The notes under the pieces: model-generated
Seen by the model: only the letters and a program-made list of their open reading frames with translations
The model's database searches: none
Told to the model about the DNA's origin: nothing
Shown here: positions 16,796 to 26,229 of the stretch, piece by piece
Layout of the letters: the number at the start of each line of letters is the position of its first letter
Position numbering within the stretch: position 1 is the first letter of the stretch
Source of the DNA: Mariprofundus ferrinatatus
GTDB taxonomy: Bacteria; Pseudomonadota; Zetaproteobacteria; Mariprofundales; Mariprofundaceae
DNA: 64,000 bases
Assembly (NCBI RefSeq): GCF_002795825.1
Contig: NZ_CP018800.1
Coordinates: 1,920,001-1,984,000, forward strand
Direction: 5' to 3'
Translations under genes and position numbers: made by a program

Positions 16796-16806
16796 GAATA
16801 ATACTC

Positions 16807-17217
16807 CTAAACGCGGCGCCGCTTAGGCGGGCGGCATCCATTATGTGGAATTGGGGTAACATCGCGAATCGATGTAACATTGATACCAACGGCAGAGATT
16901 GCACGCAGTGCAGACTCGCGGCCGTTGCCTGGTCCACGAACCAGAACTGAACAGTTCTTTACGCCATGATCCATCGCCTTACGTGCAGCATCTTCTGCAG
17001 CAACCTGAGCGGCGAACGGTGTGCTCTTACGTGAACCCTTGAAGCCAGCGCCACCACTGGTTGCCCAGCAGATGGAGTTACCCGCTTCATCGGTAAAGGT
17101 AATGATTGTGTTGTTAAAGCTAGCCTTGATATGAGCCACAGCGTTGGCAACGTTCTTGCGAACGCGTTTCTTGCCAACGGGAGCCTTAGCAGCTTTTCCT
17201 TTTTTAGGTGCAGCCAT
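16807..17217 (-). CDS. rpsK: 30S ribosomal protein S11
   Basis: Platform protein contacting mRNA near the exit site. The 136-residue product is slightly longer than E. coli S11 (129) owing to a Lys/Ala-rich N-terminus ([22 protein letters not shown]). The core [16 protein letters not shown] and the end [13 protein letters not shown]-type tail ([14 protein letters not shown]) are standard. It is 11 bases downstream of rpsM. Confidence 0.98.
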   Translation of the reverse strand: MAAPKKGKAAKAPVGKKRVRKNVANAVAHIKASFNNTIITFTDEAGNSICWATSGGAGFKGSRKSTPFAAQVAAEDAARKAMDHGVKNCSVLVRGPGNGRESALRAISAVGINVTSIRDVTPIPHNGCRPPKRRRV

Positions 17218-17228
17218 CGTTTATCCCC

Positions 17229-17597
17229 TTACTTCTTCTTGCCGGCTACTGTACGGCGCGGACCTTTGCGCGTACGGGCATTGGTTTTGCTTCGCTGACC
17301 ACGAACGGGCAGCCCCTTGCGGTGACGAAGGCCACGATAGCATCCAAGGTCTGTAAGACGCTTGATGTTCATGGTCACTTCACGACGCAGGTCGCCCTCA
17401 ACCGTGAACTCTGCATCAATTACAGTACGGATCTTGGCGACGTCATCATCACTCAAATCTTTCACTCGCGTGTCAGCGTCGATCCCTGCCTTGGCGAGGA
17501 TCTCCCTTGAGCTGGTCGACCCAATACCAAAGATATAGGTGAGCGCTACTTCAATACGCTTCTGAGTCGGAATATTTACACCCGAAATACGAGCCAC
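17229..17597 (-). CDS. rpsM: 30S ribosomal protein S13
   Basis: Head protein that contacts 5S-bearing large-subunit bridges and P-site tRNA. The 122-residue product begins [10 protein letters not shown] and contains [17 protein letters not shown]; the C-terminus [17 protein letters not shown] reaches the P site. The start codon is GTG with AAGGAGG six bases upstream. The 70-base space before it holds a hairpin and a possible promoter (17618-17662), where the E. coli operon has its S4-responsive leader. Confidence 0.98.
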   Translation of the reverse strand: MARISGVNIPTQKRIEVALTYIFGIGSTSSREILAKAGIDADTRVKDLSDDDVAKIRTVIDAEFTVEGDLRREVTMNIKRLTDLGCYRGLRHRKGLPVRGQRSKTNARTRKGPRRTVAGKKK

Positions 17598-17617
17598 TTC
17601 TTGCCTCCTTAGGCCTT

Positions 17618-17662
17618 AAGAAAAAGGGCGCGAACCATAGCCATTCGGCTTGCCTCGCGCAA
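17618..17662 (-). promoter_or_regulatory. Alpha-operon leader: hairpin plus candidate internal promoter
   Basis: On the minus strand GCGCGA (17655-17660) pairs with TCGCGC (17628-17633) around a nested AGCC-gaat-GGCT hairpin. The structure is followed by CCTTTTTC, resembling an attenuator. The same DNA reads TTGCGC-N17-TATGGT, and the 12-mer CTATGGTTCGCG recurs in the rpsL promoter. It may be a promoter, an attenuator, or both; direct evidence is lacking. Confidence 0.4.
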
Positions 17663-17667
17663 CTGCC

Positions 17668-17781
17668 TTAACCCTGACGCTGTTTATGACGTGCGTTCTC
17701 GCAAATAATGCGGACTACGCCTTTACGACGAATCACACGACACTTGTTACACATTTTCTTGACTGATGCACGGACTTTCAC
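17668..17781 (-). CDS. rpmJ: 50S ribosomal protein L36, zinc form
   Basis: A 37-residue protein starting [14 protein letters not shown] (GTG start) and ending RHKQRQG. The zinc ligands Cys11, Cys14, Cys27 and His32 are all present, the C+ form. GAGGAGG seven to eight bases before the GTG supports the start. It lies between infA and rpsM, as in many beta- and deep-branching proteobacteria. It is too short for routine gene callers with a 60-residue cut-off. Confidence 0.97.
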   Translation of the reverse strand: MKVRASVKKMCNKCRVIRRKGVVRIICENARHKQRQG

Positions 17782-17840
17782 GCCTGCACCTCCTCAAATT
17801 CTGCATTAACCGGTAACCCGGTTATTTTTACCGTTACCGG

Positions 17841-18059
17841 TTATTTTTCGCGGTAGCTGATACGACCACGTGACAGGTCGTATGGAGAGATCTCCACCGT
17901 TACCTTGTCGCCAGGAAGAATACGGATGTAGTACTTCCTCATTTTGCCGGAGATGGTGCACAACAGTTCGTGTCCGTTCTCAAGCTTTACTTTGAACATG
18001 GCGTTAGGAAGTTTCTCAACCACTTCCCCTGACATTTCAATAATATCTTCTTTCGCCAT
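17841..18059 (-). CDS. infA: Translation initiation factor IF-1
   Basis: A 72-residue OB-fold protein that occupies the ribosomal A site during initiation. The sequence [20 protein letters not shown] and the end [13 protein letters not shown] are typical. It is three bases downstream of adk and 59 bases upstream of rpmJ, so it is embedded in the ribosomal cluster, whereas in E. coli infA is elsewhere. Confidence 0.98.
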   Translation of the reverse strand: MAKEDIIEMSGEVVEKLPNAMFKVKLENGHELLCTISGKMRKYYIRILPGDKVTVEISPYDLSRGRISYREK

Positions 18060-18062
18060 ATT

Positions 18063-18704
18063 TTAGTTCTCTACCACCTGTTTCAGCACGGCATACACCG
18101 CACCCATCTCCCCGGACGCATCGATCTTACTGAAGCCCGCTCTCTCCTGATAGAAACTCAGTAGAGGCGAGGTCTGCTCACGATACACTTCCAAACGGTG
18201 AGCAATCACATCTTCCCGATCATCATCCCTCTGGTACAGCTCACCACCGCAGCGGTCGCACTGGCCCGATTTTTGGGGCGGTGAATACTGCCTATGAAAT
18301 CCAAAACCGCAAGCCCTGCAGATCAATCTCCCGCACAGCCGTTCCAGCAGGTTTTCTTCAGGCGCATCCATGAATACAACATTGTCGACGGTGATGCCAT
18401 GTCTGGCCAGCATCTCGTCCAGCGCCTTGGCCTGTGGCACATTGCGCGGAAATCCGTCGAGCAGGAAGCCGTCTGCCGCATCACGCATGATCTTCTCTTC
18501 GATCATCGCAACGACAACATCATCCGGAACCAGTTTTCCGGCATCCATGAAAGCCTTCGCTTTCAAGCCGGCATCGGTGCCATCACGTACAGCTGCACGA
18601 AGAATGTCGCCCATAGCCAGATGCTGGATCCCCTCTTCCGAGGCGAGCTTTTCACCCTGCGTGCCTTTACCAACACCCGGGGGGCCAAAAAGAATCAGGT
18701 TCAT
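18063..18704 (-). CDS. adk: Adenylate kinase with zinc-type LID
   Basis: Catalyses ATP + AMP to 2 ADP. The 213-residue enzyme has the P-loop GPPGVGKGT (7-15), an AMP-binding region (DGFPRNVPQA) and a long LID domain. The LID carries a four-cysteine cluster, CRACG and CDRCG, expected to bind zinc as in Gram-positive adenylate kinases; E. coli Adk uses a hydrogen-bond network here instead. Its ATG overlaps the secY stop by one base (TAATG), indicating coupling. No map gene follows, unlike the Firmicute order. Confidence 0.98.
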   Translation of the reverse strand: MNLILFGPPGVGKGTQGEKLASEEGIQHLAMGDILRAAVRDGTDAGLKAKAFMDAGKLVPDDVVVAMIEEKIMRDAADGFLLDGFPRNVPQAKALDEMLARHGITVDNVVFMDAPEENLLERLCGRLICRACGFGFHRQYSPPQKSGQCDRCGGELYQRDDDREDVIAHRLEVYREQTSPLLSFYQERAGFSKIDASGEMGAVYAVLKQVVEN

Positions 18705-20035
18705 TACTTGCCGGTTTTCAGACGAGCTTTTTTCATCAGCCCCTCATACTGATGACTCATCAGATGGGACTGAATCTGGCCCATGGTGTCCATGGTCACG
18801 ACCACGACAATCAGAAGGCTTGTACCACCGAAGTAGAATGGCACTGAGAGGTTTGCAATCAGCCACTCAGGAAGCAGACAGACCAGAGCGACATAAGCAG
18901 CTCCGACGACAGTAATACGAGTCAGAACAGAATCCACATACTCGGCAGTTTTCTGACCCGGACGAATACCGGGAATGAAACCGCCATTCTTCTTCAGGTT
19001 GTCAGCGGTATCCTTAGGGTTAAAGACAATCGCAGTGTAGAAGAAGCAGAAAAACACAATCAATCCGGTAAACATAGCCATATAGAGCCACGCACCAGGA
19101 GAAAGAATCGCGGAGATATCCCCCAGCCATTCGAACCCTTCAGCACCCTTGGTAAACTGCGCAAAAGTAGCAGGCAGCAGGATCAATGAAGATGCGAAGA
19201 TCGGCGGGATCACGCCAGCAGTATTCACTTTAAGCGGCAGGAATGATGCCTTGCCACCATACATGCGGTTGCCCACCTGACGCTTGGCATACTGAATCGG
19301 AATACGGCGCTGCGCACGCTCGAACCAGACCACCAGACCGGTTACGGCAAGCGCCATGGCAAACAGCAGCAGCACGGTAAAGGCGGTATATTCGCCGGTT
19401 CTAGCCAGTTCAAGTGTGCCGCCGATTGCAGACGGAAGACCTGCAGCAATACCGGCAAAGATGATCAGCGAAATGCCGTTTCCGATGCCTCGCTCGGTAA
19501 TCTGCTCACCCAGCCACATCAGGAACATGGTGCCGGTCACCAGTGTGACCACCGTCATGCCACGGAACGCCAGACCGGGATCGATGACCACGCCCTGACC
19601 GCCAACAGAGAACTGCTCAAGGCCGATCGAGATTCCGATCGCCTGGAAAGTGGCAAGCACCAGCGTGAAGTAACGCGTGTATTCGGTGATCTTGCGACGG
19701 CCTGCCTCACCCTCTTTCTTGAGCTGTTCAAGCTTGGGTGAAACCACGGTCATCAGCTGGATGATAATGGCAGCAGAGATGTAGGGCATAATACCCAGAG
19801 CAAAGATCGTCAAACGTGAAAGCGCACCACCGGAAAACATGTCGAACATGCCCAGCAGCGAGCCCTGTGCCTGATTGAAAAACTGGGCGAGAACGGCCGC
19901 GTCGATACCCGGAACAGGAATATGCGCGCCGATTCGATAGACGATCAACATTCCCAGGGTAAACAGGATGCGGGATTTCAGCTCGGGAATCTTACCGATA
20001 TTCCCGAATCCGCCCATTGCTCCAGGCTGCGCCAC
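18704..20035 (-). CDS. secY: Protein translocase subunit SecY
   Basis: Central pore of the Sec translocon, inner membrane. The 443-residue product has ten membrane helices, with signatures [19 protein letters not shown], the [14 protein letters not shown] helix 2b, and [12 protein letters not shown]. The C-terminal cytosolic part is short ([11 protein letters not shown]). It follows rplO by two bases and overlaps adk by one base. Confidence 0.99.
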   Translation of the reverse strand: MAQPGAMGGFGNIGKIPELKSRILFTLGMLIVYRIGAHIPVPGIDAAVLAQFFNQAQGSLLGMFDMFSGGALSRLTIFALGIMPYISAAIIIQLMTVVSPKLEQLKKEGEAGRRKITEYTRYFTLVLATFQAIGISIGLEQFSVGGQGVVIDPGLAFRGMTVVTLVTGTMFLMWLGEQITERGIGNGISLIIFAGIAAGLPSAIGGTLELARTGEYTAFTVLLLFAMALAVTGLVVWFERAQRRIPIQYAKRQVGNRMYGGKASFLPLKVNTAGVIPPIFASSLILLPATFAQFTKGAEGFEWLGDISAILSPGAWLYMAMFTGLIVFFCFFYTAIVFNPKDTADNLKKNGGFIPGIRPGQKTAEYVDSVLTRITVVGAAYVALVCLLPEWLIANLSVPFYFGGTSLLIVVVVTMDTMGQIQSHLMSHQYEGLMKKARLKTGK

Positions 20036-20037
20036 TG

Positions 20038-20490
20038 TTAGGCCTCAGCCGATGCCAGGTTCAGTTTGCCGCCTGCAGCTTTAACCTTGGCAGCAGCCTG
20101 CGCAGAAGCAGCAGTAACAGAAACTGTGACTTTCTTGGAAAGCTCGCCGCTTGCCAGCAGCTTGATCGGATCCACAGCGTTGCGAACCAGACCTGCTTCG
20201 AACAGCGCCGCTGCATCAACCGCTGCGCCGTCATCAAAAGCGTTCAGCTGATCCAGGTTAACCACCTGGAAGCTGTTATCTTTGCGTGGTGTAAAACCGC
20301 GTTTGGGTACACGACGAATCAGTGGCATCTGGCCACCCTCGAAGCCGCGTGCAACCTTACCGCCTGAACGGGACTTCTGACCCTTATGGCCGCGGCCACC
20401 GGTCTTGCCATTGCCTGAAGCGATGCCCTGACCTTTACGCTTGCGGTCCTTGCGAGAACCTTCAGTTGCTTTCAGTTCATTCAGTTTCAT
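20038..20490 (-). CDS. rplO: 50S ribosomal protein L15
   Basis: Late-assembly large-subunit protein. The 150-residue product has the glycine-rich N-terminal region [25 protein letters not shown] family pattern and the [18 protein letters not shown] motif. The Ala/Lys-rich C-terminus is usual. It lies between rpmD (three bases apart) and secY (two bases apart). Confidence 0.98.
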   Translation of the reverse strand: MKLNELKATEGSRKDRKRKGQGIASGNGKTGGRGHKGQKSRSGGKVARGFEGGQMPLIRRVPKRGFTPRKDNSFQVVNLDQLNAFDDGAAVDAAALFEAGLVRNAVDPIKLLASGELSKKVTVSVTAASAQAAAKVKAAGGKLNLASAEA

Positions 20491-20493
20491 GCC

Positions 20494-20685
20494 TTACTCT
20501 CCGGACTCAATACGAACGAGATGACAAACCTTGTTCACCATGCCGCGAACAGAAGGGGTATCTTCCAGCTCTACTACCTGATTCATGCGACGGAAACCCA
20601 GACCAACCAGAGTCGCTCTCTGATCCTTGGAATAACCGATGCCGCTTTTTACCTGACGGATGCGAATCGTCTCTTTCTTAGCCAT
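20494..20685 (-). CDS. rpmD: 50S ribosomal protein L30
   Basis: A 63-residue protein with the bacterial L30 pattern IRQVKSGIGYSKDQRATL and GLGFRRMNQVVELEDTPSVRGMVNKV. It is a few residues longer than E. coli L30 (59). It sits in the standard place between rpsE and rplO. Confidence 0.98.
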   Translation of the reverse strand: MAKKETIRIRQVKSGIGYSKDQRATLVGLGFRRMNQVVELEDTPSVRGMVNKVCHLVRIESGE

Positions 20686-20703
20686 TTGAAACTCCTAATC
20701 CGA

Positions 20704-21183
20704 TTAAGCGGTCTTGCCACGACGTGCGGCAACCTGCTCTGGGCTTTCCAGCTCTTTCAAGCCGTTAAAGGTAGCGCGTACTGTATTCATCGCATTACGG
20801 GAACCCAGTGATTTGGTCAGAATATCCTTGATACCAACAGCGTCCAACACGGCACGAACAGCAGAGGCCGCGATAACACCGGTACCTTCTGCAGCTGGCT
20901 TGAGCATCACACGGCTCGCATCCTGAACACCGATAACCTGATAATGGATGGTGCCTTCCTTGCGAGGAACGTAAATGATCGACTTCTTGGCAATCTCAGT
21001 TGCCTTACGGATCGCTTCAGGAACCTCTTTTGCCTTAGCGTGGCCGAAACCAACATGGCCATTGCCATCACCTACTACCATCAGCGCAGAGAAGCTCATG
21101 CGACGGCCGCCTGATGTTGTCTTGGCGATACGGTTGATGGTAATCAGTTTCTCGTTCAGTTCCAATTCGTCTACATTGATCAT
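20704..21183 (-). CDS. rpsE: 30S ribosomal protein S5
   Basis: Small-subunit body protein that helps decoding fidelity and mRNA unwinding. The 159-residue product has the double-stranded RNA-binding-like N-terminal domain ([32 protein letters not shown] region) and a C-terminal domain with [19 protein letters not shown]. The N-terminus is shorter than in E. coli (166). It lies between rplR and rpmD. Confidence 0.98.
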   Translation of the reverse strand: MINVDELELNEKLITINRIAKTTSGGRRMSFSALMVVGDGNGHVGFGHAKAKEVPEAIRKATEIAKKSIIYVPRKEGTIHYQVIGVQDASRVMLKPAAEGTGVIAASAVRAVLDAVGIKDILTKSLGSRNAMNTVRATFNGLKELESPEQVAARRGKTA

Positions 21184-21196
21184 CTTCTATGGTCTC

Positions 21197-21550
21197 CTAG
21201 AACTTCAGTCCGCCGGCACGAGCACCTTCTGCCAGCGCCTGTACGCGTCCATGGTATGAGAAGCGGCCACGATCAAAAGCAACCTCTGTAATACCTGCTT
21301 TAATTGCGCGCTCGGCAATCAGCTTGCCAACCGCTTCAGCGCCACTCTTGTTGCCACCGGACTTCACACCGGCATCCAGGCTGGACGCGGTAGCCAGAGT
21401 CTTACCGCTGGCATCATCGATCACCTGCGCATAGACATGGCGAGCGGAACGGAAAATGCTCAGACGCAGTTTGCCGGATGCCTTAACACGGGCACGGACC
21501 TTGCGAGCGCGGCGCACTGCGCCATTGGATTCATAACGTTTTGCAGTCAT
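21197..21550 (-). CDS. rplR: 50S ribosomal protein L18
   Basis: 5S rRNA-binding protein of the central protuberance. The 117-residue product contains [18 protein letters not shown] and ends with [20 protein letters not shown], the L18 signature. Standard position between rplF and rpsE, with 13-23 base gaps. Confidence 0.98.
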   Translation of the reverse strand: MTAKRYESNGAVRRARKVRARVKASGKLRLSIFRSARHVYAQVIDDASGKTLATASSLDAGVKSGGNKSGAEAVGKLIAERAIKAGITEVAFDRGRFSYHGRVQALAEGARAGGLKF

Positions 21551-21573
21551 CTCTTATCTCCTACCTGACGCCC

Positions 21574-22107
21574 TTAAGCCTTCTTGCCTTCTTTCATTGC
21601 CACATGTTCGCCGACATAGCGAACACCCTTGCCCTTGTAAGGCTCAGGCGGACGGAAAGCACGAATCTCTGCAGCAACCTGGCCGACCTTCTGTTTGTCG
21701 ATACCGGTTACAGTAATAATGCTCTGCTCGACTGTTGCATCCACGCCATCAGGCAGCGCGTAGATAACAGGATGCGAAAATCCCAGTGAAAGGTTCAGAC
21801 TCTTGCCCTGTGACTGAGCGCGGTATCCAACGCCCTTGAGTTCGAGTTTCTTCTCAAAGCCCTGACTGACGCCGGTGATGTTATTGGCGATCAGCATGCG
21901 AGCCAGGCCATAGAATGACTTGGTCTTCTTGGTCTCAAGATCAGCACAGCTGATGGTCAGGGTGTTGCCATCCTGCTCAGCAGTAATGCCAGCAAACAGC
22001 GGAGAGCTGAGCTCGCCCTTGGCTCCCTTGACGGTGACGGTGTCGTCGCTCAGACGAACCTCAACACCGGCCGGGATAGTAATAGGTTCTTTACCAACAC
22101 GTGACAT
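21574..22107 (-). CDS. rplF: 50S ribosomal protein L6
   Basis: Two-domain protein near the sarcin-ricin loop and the factor-binding site. The 177-residue product starts MSRVGKEPITIPAGVEV and contains the C-terminal motif RAFRPPEPYKGKGVRYVGE, both diagnostic. It lies between rpsH and rplR. Confidence 0.98.
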   Translation of the reverse strand: MSRVGKEPITIPAGVEVRLSDDTVTVKGAKGELSSPLFAGITAEQDGNTLTISCADLETKKTKSFYGLARMLIANNITGVSQGFEKKLELKGVGYRAQSQGKSLNLSLGFSHPVIYALPDGVDATVEQSIITVTGIDKQKVGQVAAEIRAFRPPEPYKGKGVRYVGEHVAMKEGKKA

Positions 22108-22115
22108 AACTTACC

Positions 22116-22511
22116 TCAAAATACCGTACAGAGAACTTCGCCGCCGATATGTGCTGCGCGGGCGCTCTTGTCGGTCATAATGCCCTGGGAGGTGCTGACA
22201 ATGGCAACACCGTAACCGGACTTAACACGCGGAATCTCATCAGCGCCGACGTAAACACGGCGACCAGATTTGGAGATGCGGTTGATCTCGCGAATAATCG
22301 GCTGACCTTCGTCATCATAGCGCAGGGTCAGGCGCAGATAACGGTGGCCCTTGTGATTATAAGCTTTCACGGCAGCGATATAACCCTCTTCCTTGAGCAG
22401 CTCTGCGAGCGCCAGAAGAGCGTTACTTGCGGGCATTTCGATCTTTTCAATTCCAGCCGTCTGTGCGTTACGAATACGCGTCAGCATGTCGGCAATACGG
22501 TCCATCATCAT
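22116..22511 (-). CDS. rpsH: 30S ribosomal protein S8
   Basis: Primary 16S rRNA-binding protein at the central domain and a known repressor of spc operons. The 131-residue product starts with MMMDRIADMLTRIRN and ends with GIMTDKSARAAHIGGEVLCTVF. The longer in-frame reading up to 22691 has no homology and runs antiparallel to the logic of rpsN, so it is rejected. AAGGGG nine bases before the first of three consecutive ATGs (22511, 22508, 22505) leaves the exact initiator uncertain by up to two codons. Confidence 0.97.
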   Translation of the reverse strand: MMMDRIADMLTRIRNAQTAGIEKIEMPASNALLALAELLKEEGYIAAVKAYNHKGHRYLRLTLRYDDEGQPIIREINRISKSGRRVYVGADEIPRVKSGYGVAIVSTSQGIMTDKSARAAHIGGEVLCTVF

Positions 22512-22524
22512 CGTTATATACCCC

Positions 22525-22710
22525 TTACCAGCTCGACTTAACCATGCCGGGGATCTCACCGGCAAGTGCATGCTTGCGCAGGCAGATACGGCACATACCC
22601 AGCTTACGGTAAACCGAGTGCGGACGACCGCACAGCTGGCAGCGTGTATAAGCGCGAACTTTGAATTTTGGTTTGCGATTGCATTTAACAATCATTCTCT
22701 TTGAAGCCAT
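22525..22710 (-). CDS. rpsN: 30S ribosomal protein S14, short zinc-binding type
   Basis: Head assembly protein. At 61 residues it is the short form (Firmicute, cyanobacterial and deep-proteobacterial type) rather than the 101-residue enterobacterial form. The zinc knuckle Cys24-x2-Cys27 and Cys40-x2-Cys43 ([20 protein letters not shown]) is intact. It lies between rplE and rpsH in the usual order. Confidence 0.98.
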   Translation of the reverse strand: MASKRMIVKCNRKPKFKVRAYTRCQLCGRPHSVYRKLGMCRICLRKHALAGEIPGMVKSSW

Positions 22711-22722
22711 GAACTAACCCTC

Positions 22723-23262
22723 TTATGTGCGGAACGGCATGCTGAACAGCTTCAACAGGGCACGTCCCTCATCGTTCGTATTCGCAGATGTGCAGATGGT
22801 AATATCCATACCGCGAATCTTATCCACCTTATCATATTCGATTTCAGGGAAAATGATCTGCTCTTTCAGACCCAGCGTGTAGTTGCCACGTCCGTCAAAT
22901 GACTTCGGAGAAACACCCTTGAAGTCACGAATACGCGGCAGAGCAATATTAACCAGGCGATCCAGGAACTCCCACATCTGCTCGCCGCGAAGTGTAACAC
23001 GGCAACCGACAGGCATACCGTCGCGCAGCTTGAAGTTTGCAATCGATTTGCGGGCACGCGTGGTTACTGGCTTCTGGCCGGTAATGGTAGCCATATCGCT
23101 CAGAGCACCCTCCATCTCTTTGGAGTTCTGAGAAGCCTCACCCACACCCATGTTTACAACGATCTTGGTAATACCGGGGATCTGCATCGGATTGCTGTAG
23201 CCAAACTCTTCCTGCAGAGCAGCCACAACTTTCTCTTTATAAAATTCCTTCAAACGAGCCAT
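22723..23262 (-). CDS. rplE: 50S ribosomal protein L5
   Basis: 5S rRNA-binding central-protuberance protein that forms bridge B1b with S13. The 179-residue product shows [39 protein letters not shown]-type block and the end [11 protein letters not shown]-like [12 protein letters not shown]. It follows rplX by 11 bases. No obvious S8-binding stem was recognised at its start. Confidence 0.98.
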   Translation of the reverse strand: MARLKEFYKEKVVAALQEEFGYSNPMQIPGITKIVVNMGVGEASQNSKEMEGALSDMATITGQKPVTTRARKSIANFKLRDGMPVGCRVTLRGEQMWEFLDRLVNIALPRIRDFKGVSPKSFDGRGNYTLGLKEQIIFPEIEYDKVDKIRGMDITICTSANTNDEGRALLKLFSMPFRT

Positions 23263-23273
23263 TGTCGAAACTC

Positions 23274-23603
23274 CTAGTTATCCAGCACTTCACCGCATTT
23301 GCGGCAGGTGCGGACTTTACGACCGTCTTCAAGTGTCTTGGCACCAAGACGGACACCAGATTTACATTTGGCGCAGTAGTACTGCACATTCGAAATAGAC
23401 AGGGGTGCCTCTTTCTCGATGATACCACCGGCACTGGCCTGGCTCTGGCGGGTGTGGCGCTTGATCATGTTGACCTTAGCAACCAGCACACTGCCATCCT
23501 GTGGCAGCACACGAATCACCTTACCGCGCGTACCTTTGTCGCGACCGGCGATTACAACCACTTCGTCATTTCTGCGGATTCGGGTTTTAACCAACGTTGT
23601 CAT
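23274..23603 (-). CDS. rplX: 50S ribosomal protein L24 with C-terminal zinc ribbon
   Basis: Assembly initiator protein with a KOW motif ([17 protein letters not shown]). The 109-residue product carries CAKC and CRKC pairs in its C-terminal third, a zinc-ribbon seen in many bacterial L24 proteins but lost in E. coli. It lies between rplN and rplE. Confidence 0.98.
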   Translation of the reverse strand: MTTLVKTRIRRNDEVVVIAGRDKGTRGKVIRVLPQDGSVLVAKVNMIKRHTRQSQASAGGIIEKEAPLSISNVQYYCAKCKSGVRLGAKTLEDGRKVRTCRKCGEVLDN

Positions 23604-23626
23604 TATTCTTTCGCCTCTCTTTCCGC

Positions 23627-23995
23627 TTACAGCACTTCTGGCGCAAGGGAAACAATCTTCATGTAACCCTTGGCACGCAGTTCACGTGTTACCGGGCCAA
23701 AAATACGGGTGCCGAGTGGTTCATTCTGCTTGGAGAGCAGCACAGCCGCATTCTCATCGAAGCGGATGGAGCTGCCATCAACACGACGGAACTCTTTGGC
23801 TGTACGTACAACAACAGCGCGCTGCACCTCACCCTTTTTCACTTTGCCGCCGGGCATTGCTTCGCGAACGGCCACAACGATCACATCGCCAACACTGGCG
23901 TAACGACGCTTGGAGCCACCAAGAACCTTGATGCACTTGACGCTCTTTGCACCTGAGTTATCTGCAACCTGCAGTACGGTTTCATTCTGAATCAT
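23627..23995 (-). CDS. rplN: 50S ribosomal protein L14
   Basis: Five-stranded barrel protein at the subunit interface. The 122-residue product starts [17 protein letters not shown] and contains [18 protein letters not shown], both diagnostic. It opens the spc part of the cluster, 15 bases after rpsQ, with no separate promoter evident. Confidence 0.98.
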   Translation of the reverse strand: MIQNETVLQVADNSGAKSVKCIKVLGGSKRRYASVGDVIVVAVREAMPGGKVKKGEVQRAVVVRTAKEFRRVDGSSIRFDENAAVLLSKQNEPLGTRIFGPVTRELRAKGYMKIVSLAPEVL

Positions 23996-24010
23996 TGCAA
24001 AACCTCCGGA

Positions 24011-24277
24011 TTACAGCTGCTCAGCACGTGTCAGAACCGTTTCCATCACCCAGCGCTTGCGGCGGGAGATTGGTGCGGATTCAATAATACGTACAGTGTC
24101 ACCAATGTTGCAGGTGTTCTCAGCATCATGAGCCATATATTTCTTGTGCGAACGAACCGTCTTACGGTAACGCGGATGGATGAACTTACGCTCAACCTGA
24201 ACGACCACGGTCTTCTCGCCTTTGTTACTTACGACAACCCCTTCCAGGGTGCGCTTGTTTGTAGTTGCCTCGGACAT
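24011..24277 (-). CDS. rpsQ: 30S ribosomal protein S17
   Basis: OB-fold primary binding protein of the 16S 5' domain. The 88-residue product contains GVVVSNKGEKTVVVQVERKFIHP and the GDTVRIIESAPISRRKRW motif. Last gene of the S10 portion, 12 bases after rpmC. Confidence 0.98.
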   Translation of the reverse strand: MSEATTNKRTLEGVVVSNKGEKTVVVQVERKFIHPRYRKTVRSHKKYMAHDAENTCNIGDTVRIIESAPISRRKRWVMETVLTRAEQL

Positions 24278-24289
24278 CTCTCTAACCCC

Positions 24290-24487
24290 TTAGCCGCGCT
24301 CAGCAAGAATGGTCTTGATGCGTGCGATTTCGCGACGTACCTGACCTACACGAGCGGTATTATTCAGCTGCATAGTCGCCTTCTGGAAACGCAGCTTCAT
24401 GTTCTCAGCGGCCAGTTCATCCATGCGCTCTTTCAACTCGGCATCTTTCATGCCGCGCAGATCTTTTGCTTTCTTGTTATCACTCAT
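24290..24487 (-). CDS. rpmC: 50S ribosomal protein L29
   Basis: Two-helix protein at the exit tunnel, part of the docking site for SRP and trigger factor. The 65-residue product has the [32 protein letters not shown] region. Its start overlaps the rplP stop by four bases. Confidence 0.98.
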   Translation of the reverse strand: MSDNKKAKDLRGMKDAELKERMDELAAENMKLRFQKATMQLNNTARVGQVRREIARIKTILAERG

Positions 24488-24906
24488 CGTCCTACTCCAC
24501 GCACGACAATCTTGGTGCGGATCGGCAGCTTCGCAGCAGCACGCTCAAGGGCGCCACGAGCCAGTGTTTCATCCACGCCATCCATCTCATAAAGGATGCG
24601 ACCAGCCTTGACAGCTGCAACCCAGTACTCCGGAGAGCCCTTACCTTTACCCATTCGAACTTCTGCAGGCTTCTTGGAAACAGGCAGATCAGGGAAGATA
24701 CGAATCCAGACGCGACCCTGACGTTTAACGTGACGGTTAATGGTAATACGAGCCGCCTCAATCTGACGTGCAGTGATACGACCAGGCTCAGCAGCTTTCA
24801 GGCCAAACTGGCCGAAATTCAGGCTTGCGCCACGTGGGCTCTTACCGCGGATGCGCTGCAGCTCCTTGTGGTGCTTGCGCCAGCGAATTTTCTTAGGTTG
24901 CAACAT
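24484..24906 (-). CDS. rplP: 50S ribosomal protein L16
   Basis: A-site-proximal protein required for late assembly. The 140-residue product starts [15 protein letters not shown] and contains the [25 protein letters not shown]-type block. Four-base overlap with rpmC. Confidence 0.98.
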   Translation of the reverse strand: MLQPKKIRWRKHHKELQRIRGKSPRGASLNFGQFGLKAAEPGRITARQIEAARITINRHVKRQGRVWIRIFPDLPVSKKPAEVRMGKGKGSPEYWVAAVKAGRILYEMDGVDETLARGALERAAAKLPIRTKIVVRGVGR

Positions 24907-24933
24907 CGTTACTAATCCTCTTCAACTCAATCT

Positions 24934-25584
24934 TTATGCGTTGTCAGCTTCGGTTTCGCCAAGCTTTATACCATGGAAAACCCAAACCTTGATACCAATC
25001 ACGCCATAGGTGGTGCTGGCTTCAGCAAAGCCGTAATCAACATCGGCACGCAGGGTATGCAGCGGCACACGACCTTCACGATACCACTCGGTACGTGCAA
25101 TCTCAGCACCACCCAGACGGCCGGCACAGTTGATACGTACACCCTTTGCTCCCATGCGCATGGCGCTCTGAACCGCACGCTTCATCGCACGACGGAAGGC
25201 AACACGACGCTCCAGCTGGAAGGCAACGTTCTCGGCAACGAGCTGAGCTTCAGCCTCAGGACGACGCACTTCAACGATAAATACCTGCACTTCCTGGCCA
25301 AATTTCTTTACCAGATCAGAACGTACCGCATCGATCTCGGAACCCTTTTTACCAATCACCACACCTGGGCGGGAGGTATGAACGGTCACCTTGATCTTGT
25401 CGGCAGGGCGCTCGATGATAATACGGGAAACACCGGCATGCTTCAGACGCTCTTTTACATAGCGACGCAGCTTGATGTCTTCACGCAGGTTGTTGCCAAA
25501 GTTCTTGTCATTGGCGTACCAGATCGATTCCCAGTTACGAATCGTTCCAAGACGGAATCCAATCGGATTTACTTTCTGTCCCAT
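24934..25584 (-). CDS. rpsC: 30S ribosomal protein S3
   Basis: mRNA-entry protein with a KH domain. The 216-residue product starts [13 protein letters not shown]. The KH core contains [13 protein letters not shown], and the C-terminal domain contains [21 protein letters not shown] and [15 protein letters not shown]. It is shorter at the C-terminus than E. coli S3 (233). Confidence 0.98.
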   Translation of the reverse strand: MGQKVNPIGFRLGTIRNWESIWYANDKNFGNNLREDIKLRRYVKERLKHAGVSRIIIERPADKIKVTVHTSRPGVVIGKKGSEIDAVRSDLVKKFGQEVQVFIVEVRRPEAEAQLVAENVAFQLERRVAFRRAMKRAVQSAMRMGAKGVRINCAGRLGGAEIARTEWYREGRVPLHTLRADVDYGFAEASTTYGVIGIKVWVFHGIKLGETEADNA

Positions 25585-25595
25585 GACTACTCCCT

Positions 25596-25937
25596 TTAAC
25601 CGCGTTCGCTGACAGACACGGTCAGGTGGCTGTGGCGGTGGAAACGTTTACGCATGCGGCCCATACCTTTCGGACGGAAACGCTTCAGCGTCATGCCTGC
25701 ATCGGCCTTGGCCTCGGAGACGAACAACTGATCGACATCCAGACCATGATTCTGCTCGGCGTTGGCAACTGCGGAATTAAGAACCTTCTCGTAGAGACGA
25801 GCAGACTTCTTCGGTGACAGGGCCAGAACGGCCAGCGCACGATCAACATCCAGACCACGGATGGCATCGGCCATCAGTCGGGCCTTCTGGGGGCTGATTT
25901 TGCTGTTTTTGTGCAATGCACGTACTTGCTCAGACAT
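25596..25937 (-). CDS. rplV: 50S ribosomal protein L22
   Basis: Exit-tunnel constriction protein. The 113-residue product contains [14 protein letters not shown] and the beta-hairpin [17 protein letters not shown] that lines the tunnel, where macrolide-resistance changes occur in other bacteria. It follows rpsS by five bases. Confidence 0.98.
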   Translation of the reverse strand: MSEQVRALHKNSKISPQKARLMADAIRGLDVDRALAVLALSPKKSARLYEKVLNSAVANAEQNHGLDVDQLFVSEAKADAGMTLKRFRPKGMGRMRKRFHRHSHLTVSVSERG

Positions 25938-25942
25938 GCCTA

Positions 25943-26221
25943 TTACCTCTTCCTAGCCTTTTTGTCCGCGCCGTGACCATAGTAGGTACGAGTAGGCGAA
26001 AACTCGCCCAGCTTGTGGCCAACCATGTTTTCAGTCACGAACACAGGAACGAACTTGTTACCGTTATGCACAGCGAAGTTCAGACCGACGAAATCCGGTG
26101 CGATCGTAGAACGACGGGACCAGGTTTTAATCACAGACTTCTTCTCTGAAGCCTGAGCAGCATCAACCTTCTTCTGAAGGGAGGCCTCAATGTAAGGGCC
26201 TTTCTTTAATGAGCGTGCCAT
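25943..26221 (-). CDS. rpsS: 30S ribosomal protein S19
   Basis: Head protein contacting the A-site finger. The 92-residue product starts [15 protein letters not shown] and contains [22 protein letters not shown] and [13 protein letters not shown]. It lies between rplB and rplV. Confidence 0.98.
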   Translation of the reverse strand: MARSLKKGPYIEASLQKKVDAAQASEKKSVIKTWSRRSTIAPDFVGLNFAVHNGNKFVPVFVTENMVGHKLGEFSPTRTYYGHGADKKARKR

Positions 26222-26229
26222 GTCTTACC

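Noticed and set aside
22512-22691. 60-codon N-terminal extension of rpsH
   Set aside because: It reads through rpsN in another frame, has no S8 homology, and the ribosome site supports the start at 22511.
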